Of a stretch of DNA of 64,000 nt, positions 1 to 14,300 are shown one piece after another. This DNA comes from Bolinopsis microptera (Eukaryota > Ctenophora > Tentaculata > Lobata > Bolinopsidae): assembly GCF_026151205.1 (NCBI RefSeq), contig NC_087073.1, forward strand, positions 14,341,837 through 14,405,836. The letters are read 5' to 3'. A program made the translations under genes and the position numbers. Numbering within the stretch: the first letter of the stretch is position 1; each line of letters begins with the position of its first letter. Below the pieces are notes generated by a model. It did not search any database. It had not been told where the DNA came from and saw only the letters and a list, made by a program, of their open reading frames with translations.

Positions 1-1530
1 ATGACTCATGACCCAGTTGTAGCTCCCGTTTTAGTTGCTATGACAACGAATATTAATCTTTACTAATTCCGATAAGGTTTTTACCTTAACGATGGTAACT
101 TGTTTGTCCCAGACGCCAGTCGGGAGGGATTGCTTCAGAAAGCTTTTAATTTGAAGAGGCTGCGAAGCTGGTATCAAATTAGCTGAAGCTTTTCTGAAAC
201 CTGGAACTCTACACCACTAAAATGGATTGTATACCCGCACTATGGACATTTAGGGAACTTCAACTACCTTATTCCCACGTACATCAAAGAGAATAGTCCG
301 GAAAAGACTTAAAATAGGACTCTATAGACAACTCAGTCACGAATAAGTGGTCATGATATGAAGAAATCAGAAATTAAACGATTGTGGAAATACGAGTGAC
401 AAATTTGAACGACTGGTGAGTTGCCGAGCTAGCAGTCCTAAAACTAATTTACACTCCGCTCTAATTCAAGAAATGAGCTTTAAATAATATGGTGACGTGG
501 AGAAGAGAAGCTCTGAAAATTCATCTGAATAACCAAATTACTGTCAGCCAGATGACAAATTGCAACCAAATACAGATAGGAACATCAAAAAGAGATAATA
601 TTCTTATCAATTGTAGGTACCATTTTGTCAGTGGAAGTGCTATTGAAATATCCATGATAATGATAGCATACCACAAAACCGATTCAAACCGATTAACATA
701 TTACTAGAGACTCATCTGATAACAATTACGAAATTCAGAGATTATTTGACTTTGATCATTGAATTTGTTGAGACCCAACCGTAGAGATTGTTGGCACCTA
801 CTAAATATCATATTATCGACATTTCTTGACTCCATGGCACGATCTTACCAAAGCTAAATATTGTGAACTGTTCGAAATCCATAAAATGAGGGGGAGGGTT
901 ATAATACGATTGAAAATATTCAGCATACATGAAATTGCAACACACTTTGAGTTTGATGAAGCATTGGCCTAGCCAAAGTTTAGTTGAGCCAATAGGAACG
1001 TTCAACAAAGAAAAACGATATGATTAAAATATGATGAATGGAACATAAGACATTAACGCTTACTCCTCCAACATTAATATTATATTTGTCAAAAATCACA
1101 CTCTGCTGATCAAGTAATTCTACCACTATCAAAATCAAACCTTACAAAGAAAGCATCTTATCCGACAACCGCAAATTAATCATTGGTGGAAAAAATCGAC
1201 AACTCCCGCAGAGTTTGCAGCATGTATTAAATGTATAAATTAAAATTGTGTAATCATCTTGGAAATCTTCCGCAGCTTTCGCTGCTTTAATAAGTTAGAT
1301 ATACAAAATATTTGTGCACGTCTGAAGACTATAAATCAACTTTTAAATTGGTAATAATTTATTAAGCGAATAATTTAAAATAATTTAAATACCTGTGGAA
1401 ATAATCAGGTTCTATGATGTAATTATTACCTGTGTTTAAAATACAAACATTTATTAAACGTAAAAACTTGCTCCACTCTAAGGGAGCGTAGGTGAGATCA
1501 TACACACAACACTAATACTATAACATCATC
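1..1530. other. Intergenic DNA, no gene recognised
   Basis: AT-rich sequence downstream of the ALDH16A1 stop. The longest plus-strand reading frame (489-707, 72 codons) resembles nothing I know and has no splice or domain signals. An AATAAA hexamer on the minus strand at about 1450-1455 could serve as the polyadenylation signal of the ALDH16A1 gene. Confidence 0.5.
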
Positions 1531-1650
1531 CCACTAGGGAGAAATCCCCACCACTAGGTTCAAGTCCCTATTCCTAATTCCAAGTCCTTTACACTATGTC
1601 CACGTCCATACCACTAGGTTCAAGTCTCTATCACTAGGTTGAAGTTCCTG
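1531..1650. repeat. Degenerate ~20-bp tandem repeat in ALDH16A1 3' UTR
   Basis: About six imperfect copies of a CACTAGGTTCAAGTCCCTAT-like unit lie immediately downstream (minus strand) of the ALDH16A1 stop codon, so they would sit in its 3' untranslated region. Confidence 0.6.
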
Positions 1651-1655
1651 ATAGA

Positions 1656-4600
1656 CTAGTTAGCGAACGAGTCTCCGGCAGGCATGATAACCACCTTGTT
1701 GTTGTAGCAATGGTTGTTGATGGTGTAGCCTGTACCCTGTACAAGACTGTTCCACTTCCTCTTATCGTACTCCTCACTCCATACCTGCTTGTTGTTCTCT
1801 ACTCCTTCTTTCGTCATCACGTGACAACCTGAGTTTCAGATCTTGTAAATCAGGACATAGCAATTTGCTGGTTTTTACTTCATCATCAAAATCAATATCT
1901 TGTAAATTATCAAACCAGCAAATATAATACGCTACAAACCTTCAGGGTATCCGAAGTACCAGACAGCCTGGACGTGTTGGTGTTGAGCTAGAGTAAGTGA
2001 GAGAGGTGACTGAGAGCCGTACACCATGTTCACTACTCCTCCAGGAATGTCACTAGTCGCTATCACCTGGTAAGAGGGGTCTTTAGTATTTATTGTGATA
2101 AAATAGAATTTAGTAAGCCTACAGTTAGGTTATTAAACAAGAAATGCGGCCGCTTTTCTTTTGTGGATGGCCGCTCAATTTCCCGATCCGTGATGGAGTA
2201 TTTTATCATAATCCATACCACCTGGGGACCCCAGTCTTTGCTGTTTATAAGCATGCAGATATGGCGGAGTGACAGGCCGAGCGCCGCCCAGTTGATATAA
2301 TAATTCCATATTGAATTTGAAAATCGTGTATATTTCTATGTAACAATAGACAGTTTTTGGGTTTTTCCAAATAGTTTCTGATTATTCTGATTTGCGACAA
2401 ATGATATTGCACTGTTAGGATAAACGACGTTTTAAAGTAACAACTTCTTATTCATGCTGACAAAATTGGTAAATATGTGAGAAAACTGTCTCATAAAATT
2501 TATTAATCAAAAATGGCTAAACGACAACAAATTGTTCAAATACTCGACTAAAATTAGAATCAAAATCTATATATATACAACACTACTTGATCTGCTATTC
2601 AATAAACTTAAAACATCCACTAAACAGCAAGTACGTGATTGTGATCGTGTGATGGAATGACATGTACAGTGATAACAGATGATTTAAGATGTAAGTGAAA
2701 ACAGATGATAAGGTAAAAGATACAATACATGTGAGATGGTGTATACACAATGTGAGTGAAAATATAGTGAGTGGTTACTGATTGTGAGCGAGATGTGAAA
2801 AAACATTAAAACTTACAACTGCTAGAAAACTTAAACTGTATGCAATAAAAAGGGAATGAAACTAAAATATCTAAAATTCTTCAGTACTAGCTATGATAAA
2901 ACGTTTAATAGTATCCAGTTCTTCTCTCTTGTTAATTGTAGGGTTCAGATTAATCATAAACATCGCTTCAAAAATCTTTCTTCTGACAGTATTGGGTTCA
3001 ATTCTTAAAATATCTACTTCTAAACTGGGATTTAACCCCTCATGACAGCTCGAATAATGTATGGCAAAAGCTTGACTAACATTAGAAGGGGTAGCAGGGT
3101 AGGTAGCGTAACGTAAGTGTTCTCCTACACGAGCATGTACTTTCCTACTGGTTTCTCCAACGTACAGCTGGTCACATAATTTACACTTAATCTTATATAC
3201 AACATTCTTCACTTCACAATCTTTATTACAAACTATCAAAGGACAAATTTTACATGAATTAATACTGCACACACGTTTATCATACGGTCTGTTACTACAT
3301 AAAATATTTCTCAATTTCGAAGTAGGTTTAAAGTTTACTTTAATAGGTAAATTGTTCTGCTTTACATAATTTCTAATCTTATTGCTAGTACTGTCCGAAA
3401 TAAAATCTAAATTAAGAACTGTCCTGGAATCATCATCAACACTCTGACGCCTGTTAGAATTACTACTGTTACAATAACGTCTTGGGTTCTGGTAACCGTT
3501 TTTCTGTAATAGATCATCAAGGAGTCTGAGAGAGTGCTCTATGTAACCATATACCGTATGTTTATTGTTTATGCAACCTGACACGGATCTGTGCAAAATA
3601 GTAATACTAACTCAAAATAATAATACTATGCTATCAATTAGTCCCTAGCGGGATGCATACATGGTGAAATTAACAATGTACTTGAACATTTCAGCACCGC
3701 GCGCCAACAATTGTTTAATTCAGATGATCGCGCAAAATAACTTTGCGCAGGCAGACACGTGGGCGACACGTACGCTCGCAGGCACGCAGGTCGGTCGCAC
3801 GCAGGTACGGACGAAAGCTACCATATACAAAAAAAAACCTCGTTCGCTAACCCTTGTCCTTGACTCTTTTGTGCCTTCGGCACTTTGAGTCATGGATCGG
3901 GAAAAAATGGTCCTTATAAAAAGGTAAACAGCAGTGTAGGATCTTACGTATATATCTAGATTTCTAACCTGACAGAGATCAGCAGCCACGAGAGGGAACT
4001 TGTCACTAGGCAGCACAACCACAGTGTTACCAGCAGCAATAGCAGGGCCGAGCAGAGAGCAGAGTCCCAACATGGGCCACTGAGCAGGTGCTGTGATCCC
4101 AATCACACCAACTGGGTCCTTCTGCTCCCAGGGAGAGGAAGCGAACTTGTCGGCCCAGGCTGCTGCCATGAACAGTCTCTGTAGTGACGTATCTACCTGT
4201 CATAGGAGAGGGTGAGTTAGATATTTGTACAAAGTAAGAAAGTAGTAAGAGGACCAGGAGACTAGTTTAGAGGGGAACACTCCGACCACCTACTCTTGTG
4301 TGCGAATGTATAGTACAGGGATGTACTGGAATGTACAGTATACTATACAGTATACAGGAGCCACATTTTCACATTTTCCAGCCACCTCATCTCTGTAATC
4401 TACATCCTTATCCTGAAGGTGAGCATATTGCGAAGTAATGAGTTGATCAGCGCTGACCCAGCATTACTACACGTACAATCGCATTGGAAATATTGAGTTG
4501 AGTAGCAATACTGGTCACGAGTGTAAGGTCCCGTGTCTCCCAACATTACAATTCTCCTGTGCCTAGCTTCTCTTGAGACAGTGTTACTGCGGGCGGTATT

Positions 4601-5299
4601 ATCATACTGGCAAATAATTTACTGATTCGTCTGAATTTACATACTTACTTCGTTACTACTATACGAACGCCTTTCACATGCCTGTCTATTATAGACATCA
4701 CTTATTTTGGATATTGAAATATTCCCCTAGTGAATAATAAATTACCCACATTTTAAATTATCCGACCTCATTGACATGACCTTACTCCCAGGATAGTTCA
4801 TATGTTAACAAACAAGAGAACACGTGACACACACGTGATACACACGTGACACACACGTGACACAACACAACGCGGTGGTTTGTGGCTTGCTGATCTCCAG
4901 TGCTGTTGAATACTGAGGGAGTTCCTGTGCCAACACATGCATACAATGTGGGAATAATAACAAACAAATGAAGATATCTGTATATGTGTAGATCTCTACA
5001 AATTATCCAGCACATAGCAGGATGGGAGCTACCAACTCCACACGGAAACAGCTACAGAGGCGGACCTGCCAGACTTGTGGTTATTGTGGGGGTTCCTGTG
5101 CCATGTCCTCCAGGAACATACAACTGTAACAAGGAACTTGTGTAAGAACAGAATGCCTTATCCTAGATGTTCAAGGACTATAACAAACTTACTGTCCCTC
5201 TTAGAGGTGACATCAATATATTCCTTATCTGAAGGAGCTACCAATTAATGTATTTTGTAAAGTTGTAGTATGTGTTTAATATCGCATTTTATGTATTAA

Positions 5300-5348
<49 letters not shown>

Positions 5349-8347
5349 AATGGATATTTTTTTGTGAAACTTGATTTCGAGATAGCAGTTGACCAACAAA
5401 CTAGGACCAGTGACCGAACTTTTGATGGGGTCCCGGACCCCAACCGCCAAACGGTGCCCGCGGGGAAGCCACGCCCATATTGGGTCCAAATTAGGCCCAA
5501 TTTAGCCAAATACCCTGAACATGCCCAAAACCCAGATTTTAGATGCTGTACTTGTAGCTAGTGGTCTCCTGAACTCGTATATGAAATTTTACCAAGATTG
5601 GACAAAAAATGACTGAGTTATGGGCCAAAAAACCATATGCCCATATTTGGGCATACGCACCAAATTTGGTAGATTTCGTCCCATAAATTGGGCAAATATC
5701 AATATTTTTAAATGAAACTTACTTTATATGAAAGGTAAGCCTAATCTGTTTAAATGTGGATACTAAGGCGAAAAAACCACAAAAAATGAACTAAATTGCC
5801 CGTATCTTGGTTCGCGATATTCGCGGAATTGATCTCAAAAAAAATTTGGCGGCCAAATTCTGAATTTTTCCGGGAAAATTTTGGAATTTGGCCGCCAAAT
5901 TTTTTTGGAGGCCTAAATCAAAAATCTGTTCTCAAAATAAGGTGGAAATGCGATTTCGAGTCGATTCCGAAAATTTCATGGAAAAATTTTGAAAACTGAT
6001 TGAGTTGTTACAATTTTAATGATATCAATTCCGCGAATATCGCAAACCAAGATACGAGCAATTTAGTTCATTTTTTGTGGGTTTTTTCGCCTTAGTATCC
6101 ACATTTAAACAGATATAAAGCTATAACTTACAGAGAATATGTAGTTTAGGCTTACCTTTCTTATTAAGTAAGTTTCATTTAAAAATATTGATATTTGTCT
6201 AATTTATGGGACGAAATCTACCAAATTTGGTGCGTATGCCCAAATATGGGCATATGGTTTTTGGCGCATAACTCAGTCATTTTTTGTCCAATCTTGGTGA
6301 AATTTCATATACGAGTTCAGGAGACCACTAGCTACAAGTACAGCACCTGAAATCTGGGTTTTGGGCATGTTCAGGGTATTTGGCTAAATTGGGCCTAATT
6401 TGGACCAAATATGGGCGTGGCTGCCCCGCGGGCACCGTTTGGCGGTTGGGGTCCGGGACCCCCTCAAAAGTTCGGTCACTGGTCCTAGTTTGTTGGTCAA
6501 CTGCTATCTCGAAATCAAGTTTCACAAAAAAATATCCATTGTCCCCCCCCCCCCCCCCTTAAATTAATAATTGTTTTTTATTTCTTAACGTTGGCATAAA
6601 AAAATGGGACAAACAATTCTGTGCTACAAAGAACCGATACAAAATAATGAAGAATGTTTGGCTGGATATAGAAAGGTAGGTGATCTCAAAAACCGCTATT
6701 TATCGTAAAATGTCACTGCGGATGTTTTACGGCACTTATTGTGCTAGACTTAGTGAAGATACTTGACATCAGATTGTTAGTGTTGAGCTCCTCCCCCCCC
6801 CCCCCCCCCCCCCCCCCATGTTGGTAGAATTAGTATGGTTAATTCCTGGAGCAAGGCAGAGAGGAGAACAATCTCTGGTAATAATAGAATAAATAAGCAA
6901 TTTTATTTCGACTGAGCTACGAAAAAGTATCACCCTGCCTCATTAGCACATTTTTTTTAAATTTAGCAAAATTTAGCTGCCCACTTTTGTCCGCCAATGT
7001 CTGCCTATGTCCTGTCCTGTCCTTTTTGGATTCTATGAGACAAGCGGACATAGACGGACGTGTCCCCCCCCCCCCCCCCCCCCCCCGGACGTGTCCTCCC
7101 CCCACGATGATATATGAGCCTTTCGGCTACACTAGACCGTCATAGGTAAAATTATACAAACATTACAGTACAAACTTATTAAACTTAACGAAGATATCAT
7201 CAATAATTGTGCACTGCCAACATTGTTGAAAGTTATGGACATTCTTCTGTTAGTGTTTCTCATTGGTATTAAATTTTTGTAGAAATTTTTTGTTTTATCA
7301 CATCTGCTCTGTTCAACTTCAATACAGTGTTAGCTAGTTCCCTAGCCGCAATACACCTTTATAAGTTATATACATATTCGAGCCACACGCAAAAATTTCC
7401 GGCTACCGCCATTAGATTAAATCACATAATCCTTCCTAAAACAATGGATCAAACAGTACTCGTTACTCGCTACAAGTAGACGGCATAAAAATAGCACAAC
7501 AGTTAGACAAATCGCGCGAGTATGGCTCTCCCATTCCATACTATACTTAAAGTTCGACACGTACTAAACTTAAGCCTAAGGTAGGACAATTTGTAAATAA
7601 CTAATTAGAAAAATCTTCTAAAATGACAGTATTAGCAGCTTATTATGTTTATTCAACGTTGTTAAAAATTGTGAGTTATCATGTACATTTGCGAGCTAAA
7701 ATGTTTGACAACCACAGATCATTTTCAGTAAATTTTCCGTTTTTTTAAGCCGTTGCTGGGCAATTTTCGTTATGTTTAACATAATAAACTTGTTGGGGTG
7801 GTTTGTTAACCCAGGCCTGGATAAAACAGCGTATTCTAAACGGACTGGATTTTAGTCTCTACTAAACTATTGTCTACAGGAGACACGTCATAATATATAA
7901 GCATAATGATAATATATAAGCATAATGATAATATATTCGATGACCCAGCGGGGTGGGGGGATCAGGTACTTAGTGTCGTACGTGACGTCGACTAAGCGCA
8001 GTTTTGGAATTTACAAAAAGGACCCACCCACCCCCTTCACGGTACTAACTGCTTTTTCGGATATTTAGGACACCCACCCCCTTTTGCCGACTTTTGCGGT
8101 ACTAACTGTTGAGAAATCACGGTACTAACTGTGTCTTGGTATATAAAATAAGATACCCACCCAGAAATTGCTTTAAACAGCTCATTAAACATTGGAAAAT
8201 GGGCAAATTATAGCCACTATTTAGTAGGGGTTTTGTTTTCAATGTAGTCGAATTAGATAAAAAGTTACAAACAAATTTAAAAATTTTTAAAAACCCAAAA
8301 AAATATGACCCACCCACCCAACGTCACGTACGATTCTGACTTTATGA

Positions 8348-8383
<36 letters not shown>

Positions 8384-11300
8384 GACCCAGTAGAGGAATC
8401 TACGAATCCCTCCAAAGTTCAAAGTAAGTATACCCTCATACATAAATTTCTCTTTGATTCGGATAATAAAGGGTTAAGATAATACAGGACCATCGTTCAG
8501 ATCCATCGTTCAGGATCATTCTTCAGATCCACCGTTTAGGACCATTGTTAAGATCTTCAATAGCTCAATAGTCATTTACAGTTCCTGTCGGCCATTCTCG
8601 GTTAGTGAATAGTCATTTACAGTTCCTGTTCAAAGCTATTCTCGTTTATTTAATAGTCATTTATGTAAATCGAATGATAATTTAAATTTACACTATTTAA
8701 AGCTATCAAGGTAGCTGGTAAGTTTGATAATTGTAGACGACAGCTGAGTTCAGAATGGTGCAGTTTAATCTTTTCGAAGTTTTGCTACTAATCGCTATCT
8801 CTCAAGGTAAGATAATTATTTTCTCCGTGATCAGTTTTTATCTTTAATACTTTAATAGTAAGTTTAAAAACTAAACATAACATTTCCTTATTTGCCGTCA
8901 CTATTACAATATTTGACCTTGTGTAAAATAGCTGGAAGTCATTGAATAAAAGAGTCTGCCTAATGTTGAATTAGCACTAATAAATCATACTCTCTTCTTG
9001 TTAAATATTTTGTACATTATAGAACAGCTTCGTTAGGCACATGATCATTTTGTACATTTCATTACTTGTTTACCACTACGTTTTCCTAGTTTGTCAAGCG
9101 GGAGAACTCCAGACAGCCGCTGAATCCTCTTGTACTGGAAACTCTTACAGTGGTCACGTAGACTGCCAGCAGTGTCCTGATGGTACCCTCGCAAATCAGA
9201 ACAACACAGATTGCTGTAAGTCAATAATTTGTTGAAACTTTCGGTCAATAAAAATAAACTATTAATGGAGACTGTACAAATGTTGAGACATATCATCGTT
9301 AGACTTTGCCTGCATGCGTTCCATAATGTTTAGAACACAAAACACTAAACAAGTATTCAATTTCCAGACGAGACTCGCCATTTTGAATCCAGTGAGAGTA
9401 AGATAGTATGGGCATATTCGATATCGGAAGGCGTTTTGGGTTGGTGGAAGACAGCAACTATATGGAAACATGTAACCGGTCCTAATAAATGGGCAAACAG
9501 ATTGGTTCGAGTAGAAATCACGACATCAGCTGCAAATGACGGCCAGGCAATCATTGCATTATATGGCAAAATAGACGAAAACGCGTATAGATTGATATAT
9601 AAATATGTCCCATCGCATAGATTCACTTGGGTGTCATCTTTGCCGGCTGAAATCAATGAAGATCTACCTCCGTTAGCCGCCTATGACGAAATTTTCCTTC
9701 TCATATGCTCACCACCATACTCGAGTTGGTGGATCCAGTCTCACGGTTATAAAGTTGAGATAGAGTATTCAGTTAGAGGTTAGTCTTTTTACATCCTTTA
9801 GATTTTAGCAACACCTCTTGACTAATTAGTAGTTAGGTGCATTCTTCTTGAATTACCTAACTACGACGAAGGCATATAATATGACTGACTTAAGCGTTAT
9901 TATGACCAATAAAATTTGCAGAGCCATGCGGACCAGGCACCTTCAGAGGCACCAGATGTGTTCCTTGTCAGGGAGCCAGTTTCAACCCGTACCCAGGCAG
10001 AACAACACCATGTTCTCCTTGTCAAGATAACCAGATCAGCAGTGCAGATAAAACATCCTGTGGTAAGTTAACGCTTTGTACTGTTCTAAAAGACATCATA
10101 TCAAGTATAAAAGTCGAGTTCAATCGCTTTCAGGGCATGCAGTGGATAAAAGAATTCGAGGAAAAAATCATGGCAAAAACTGTTGTAACCTTCGCCATGG
10201 TGAAAAAGTGAAACCACCATGACCGTAAAATTCGGAAGATTCTAACATGGAATTACACTCCAGAGACAGGGTCAGGGTTATGTTCCGGATTGGATCCAGC
10301 CTGGACTCTGCTCAGAACATCAGACCAGTTCCCAGTAAAGAGAGGAGCAGAGGTGACAGTGTCATGTGAAGAGGGGTTCCTACTGAGAGGCAGCAACACT
10401 ATCATCTGTACTGAGGGCATCACCTTCACCAGTGGAACTTTCCCTTCGTGTAAAGCACGTGGTAAGAGAACATTGCCCATAACAAAAGTAGACATTATTC
10501 AAAAGATATGTCCAAAAGGCAAACTGCACGGCTGATCATGATCCTCATCCACAGGCTGATCCAAGGGCCCTAAATATTTAAATGTCCTTAACTCAGATAT
10601 CCAAACATATTAATGTAAAAGTGACTTCAAACACGACGATATGAAATGTATACAATGTCACTACAATCATGTCATAAGTTAGCATTTTCATCTGATGACT
10701 TAGTTCAGGGAAATTAATCGCAGCAATTCAATCCTTTATTTACTGAATAACTGACCGGAATAGCCTTTCTCATAAATGTTCTAGATCTTAGATCTATTAC
10801 TGTAGAAAAACCCTCCAATTTTACAGTTTTTTCCTTGTCGTAGGAGTTGTAACATAAAACTCGTATTTATTTTTCCACCTATGTGTACGTCTTCACAAAT
10901 ACGATGTGCTTTATACTTTAAGTAGATTGCAAAGGTTAAGGTATGTTAGGTAACTGATCAGTGATCATACGCAAAACTGAAAAGGAGTATTTAAGAAGTA
11001 AAACTATAAGGTTTAGCTATTAGATTGACTGGTTGTGTAATGTACATACCTCTTGCATTCCATCGTCGTATTTCCTGCCCGTAGACTGAGCAATAACCTC
11101 AGCAAAGTCCTCCTTCCGTCGACAGATGTTTTCAGCCAAGAAGTAGAGTATTTGAGATCTGTTGTACCCGCTTTTCCCTGACCAACTGAGGTAATTTTAT
11201 GGTAATCTATAATGATCTCTAAGGGGATCAGCTCCGAAATTATTAAGTTACATCATGACTCTGGGAATCTAAATAAAAACCAACCCGGGGAAGGCTTTAG

Positions 11301-14300
11301 CGGCAGCCTCCACTGCATCTCTGACATCCTTTTTAGTAGCATCCGGTAAAGAGCCCAGTACTGTTCCTGTTGAACTGCGTACCTCTCTGTACGAGTCGTT
11401 TGCAGAGCGCTTCAATGCTCCTCCTATAAACAACTTTATCGTCCTGTTCACACTGAAACAGGAAAAAGCATTGAGAATTATAAGTTAAAACACTGAAATG
11501 TAGAAAGTAGAATTTTGAAAAATAGACAAGATAGTAATGTGTAGATTGTAAATAAATATGGTGGGAAACCATAACGCACCTCTCCTCTGGATCAACTGTA
11601 GGTTTGTCGAGTGGAAGAGCAGGAGGGCTTGCTTTTCCAAAGTTCTTAACCAGATTAGGATCTGAAAATTTAACAAATTTACAGACGTAAGTGAAACTTA
11701 ATTATTTATAAGTTCTGAATTATAGTAACTTAGATCAATCTATTTGTAAATTTAAGCCGGTGAAACGCTCTGGTTCACATTTTAAAACCACAATGTTCAC
11801 AAACCTATCTTCTCATCAGAGAAAGAGTGTTTAGGAGAAGCTGAAGGAGCCATGTATAGTTTCAGAAGGTCCACCCCTCCACACTGTACTGACCCTGTAC
11901 AGTTCCTGTACTGAGAAGGCCTGGAAGATTCTCTAATTCCGTGACAGTTCACCCATACTGTTCCAACGTTCAACTGCTTCGTCAGCTGTTACGACAGAAC
12001 GTTAAAGGGAAATACACATTATTCTAAACCACCAAAATCAAAAACTACATAACCAAACCGCTATGACCATTTCAGGAACAAAATAAAAACAATCGTAGAT
12101 AAAGTTACCTGCATAATAAGACTGTTCTTCTCGGACCAAACAGAACAACCTACACCCTGTTTAGAGTGATTAATAATCGCTACAGCTTCTTTAGTCGTTC
12201 TAAAGGAGGCTACTTTAACAAGAGGGCCCAACATTGCTTCATCCCAGATATCATTGCTGGGTTGAACGTCTAGAAGTACAGTTGGAATCTGGAACGAGCC
12301 TTCTGAGGGGAGTGCGGAGGTGCTCTGAAGTGATTATTGTTTTTAAAACTTTGTTACTTGTTGTAAGTTCAACATTTTGATACTTGATTTCCCAAGGGCA
12401 TTGATGTTTGGTGTAAAACTTATATGTAACGATTACGTTATTAATACCTTATTTAAAAACTCACTTTGAACTGAGAGAGATGGGTGTTGAGAGATACAAC
12501 TTCTTTGATAGCAGTAATATTTTTTGAAGCAGTAGCTCCGATATCGTTTGAATGATCCATGGCATTGCCAACTCTCAATTTGGAGATTTTCTTCTCCAAT
12601 CGTTTACAGAACTTCTCATAGCACGAAGTCTGCACAAGTACTTTGCCAACACTATCATATGCCTGACCTGAGAATAGGTGTAGAGGTTAGAAGGTTATTT
12701 AGTGAGATATGACAGGTGGCCAATGTTTAGGTGGAACGTTCGCGAACTTCGCGTGTACTTCCTTGCCCAATTTACCGCGTTTATCGTCTTCCTCTAACAT
12801 GTGATTATTCGATCGAACGTGAATAGCGCGCCCGAGTGCGCGCTTCAAATTATCACAAAAATAGGCTTCGCGCATTCCATATCATGTAATCCAGCAGTGG
12901 TACAAAATTGGCACATCACAAAACGTGGTCATATGCCCTGAAACGTACGCTATTTCACATAAGCACGATTTTGGATAATATATTCCACGCAAACAGCTGG
13001 ATACCGTATTCGTAACTCGTTTCACATGCAGTATCGCTCATTAAACCATCAATAGAGAGAACGGAGCAGAGCGCCAAAATAAATTCAACTATCTTTTTCA
13101 TGTTTGTAGGCCACTCACTATTTAGATTTTCTTTATCGTGTATAGATAAAATATCACATCTTTACCTGAAGCGTAGAAAGCTTTGTCAGCAAGACAATCT
13201 ACAGCACTGTCAATATCACTGTTACTAAAGACTATCATGGAGCTCTTGCCAACTTGAGACAGAGATACAGGGATCGGATATTGTAAAGAGTTTACAACTG
13301 ATCTGCATTCTTCCTTACTGGACAGAGATCCGCTCAACATTGCAACATTCCTGTCTGATAACAGAGCCTGGATGGGTTTATTATCGAGTGAGAGTGGATG
13401 ATATTTGGCAGCAAAATTTCTGCAAGCCAAGGCCAGTATCAGACATTTTGGGAAGAGGAAATTAGATTTTCTGAACATCTGGAAAGTATCATGTAACCTG
13501 AACATTGATAAGTTAATTAGGAATTAATGTGTAGAACTTGTTAATCAGGTAAGATAAGGGGTGTATGCGTCAGGCAGCACACATATAGGAGATATCTGTC
13601 CTGCCAGATTGAGAAAAACACAGTGTGAAGCAGAGATTAACATATTTAGTGTGCGCAATGTTCAGTATGTAGTGTTATGATATAAAATATTGCTGAAAGA
13701 AGATAAGTAAATACCTGTCTAGCCTCTTCTCCAATAACAACAGATAAAACACCAGAAGGAAGGCCAGCAGTGACACACAGGCCAGCAAATAGTAGGGCAG
13801 GGAGGGGGGCTGCTGGAGATACTACCACACAGTTACCAGCTGCTAGGGCTGGTACCACCTGTACAAATATGGGGGCTGTGTTTAGAGTGGTGAACTTAAT
13901 ATTGTTAGATGTTACAAATATGTTATCTAAATACACTATTGTGTAATATATCCTTACAAGATATGTAATATAATATATTTAATAAGCGTTACAAAGTAAA
14001 CGATGATATTGTCCAACAACGTCGTTTACTTTGTAACGCTTATAAAAAGCTCCTATTTGTTAGAAAAGCACTTAATCGAACACGAGAAACGAACACAAAG
14101 TAAAAGTCTAATAACATACCTGTTGAGCTATCTGTGTGAGGGTAGCTACTTCAGGTAGCAATACAGCTACAATACCATGTGACTGGCAATCCTTCACTTC
14201 TGAAAGCAAGTTGAGTTACAATAAAATGTAAACAATGTTACATTACAGCTGTGTTCATTATTCCAGTTTCTTGAATGTTCCTGGAATGTTCAGCACTGAC

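Noticed and set aside
5080-5140. PCPPGTYNC frame as an exon of another Cys-rich secreted gene
   Set aside because: Too short and without convincing splice sites on both sides; noted only because the pattern resembles exon 4 of the nested gene.
5276-5509. Proteins with poly-proline tails read across the G run
   Set aside because: They are translations of the homopolymer end of the foldback element, with mirror copies at 6328-6562; not genes.
6917-7105. Gly-rich 62-codon frame
   Set aside because: It is produced by the poly-C tract at 7064-7086 read in reverse.
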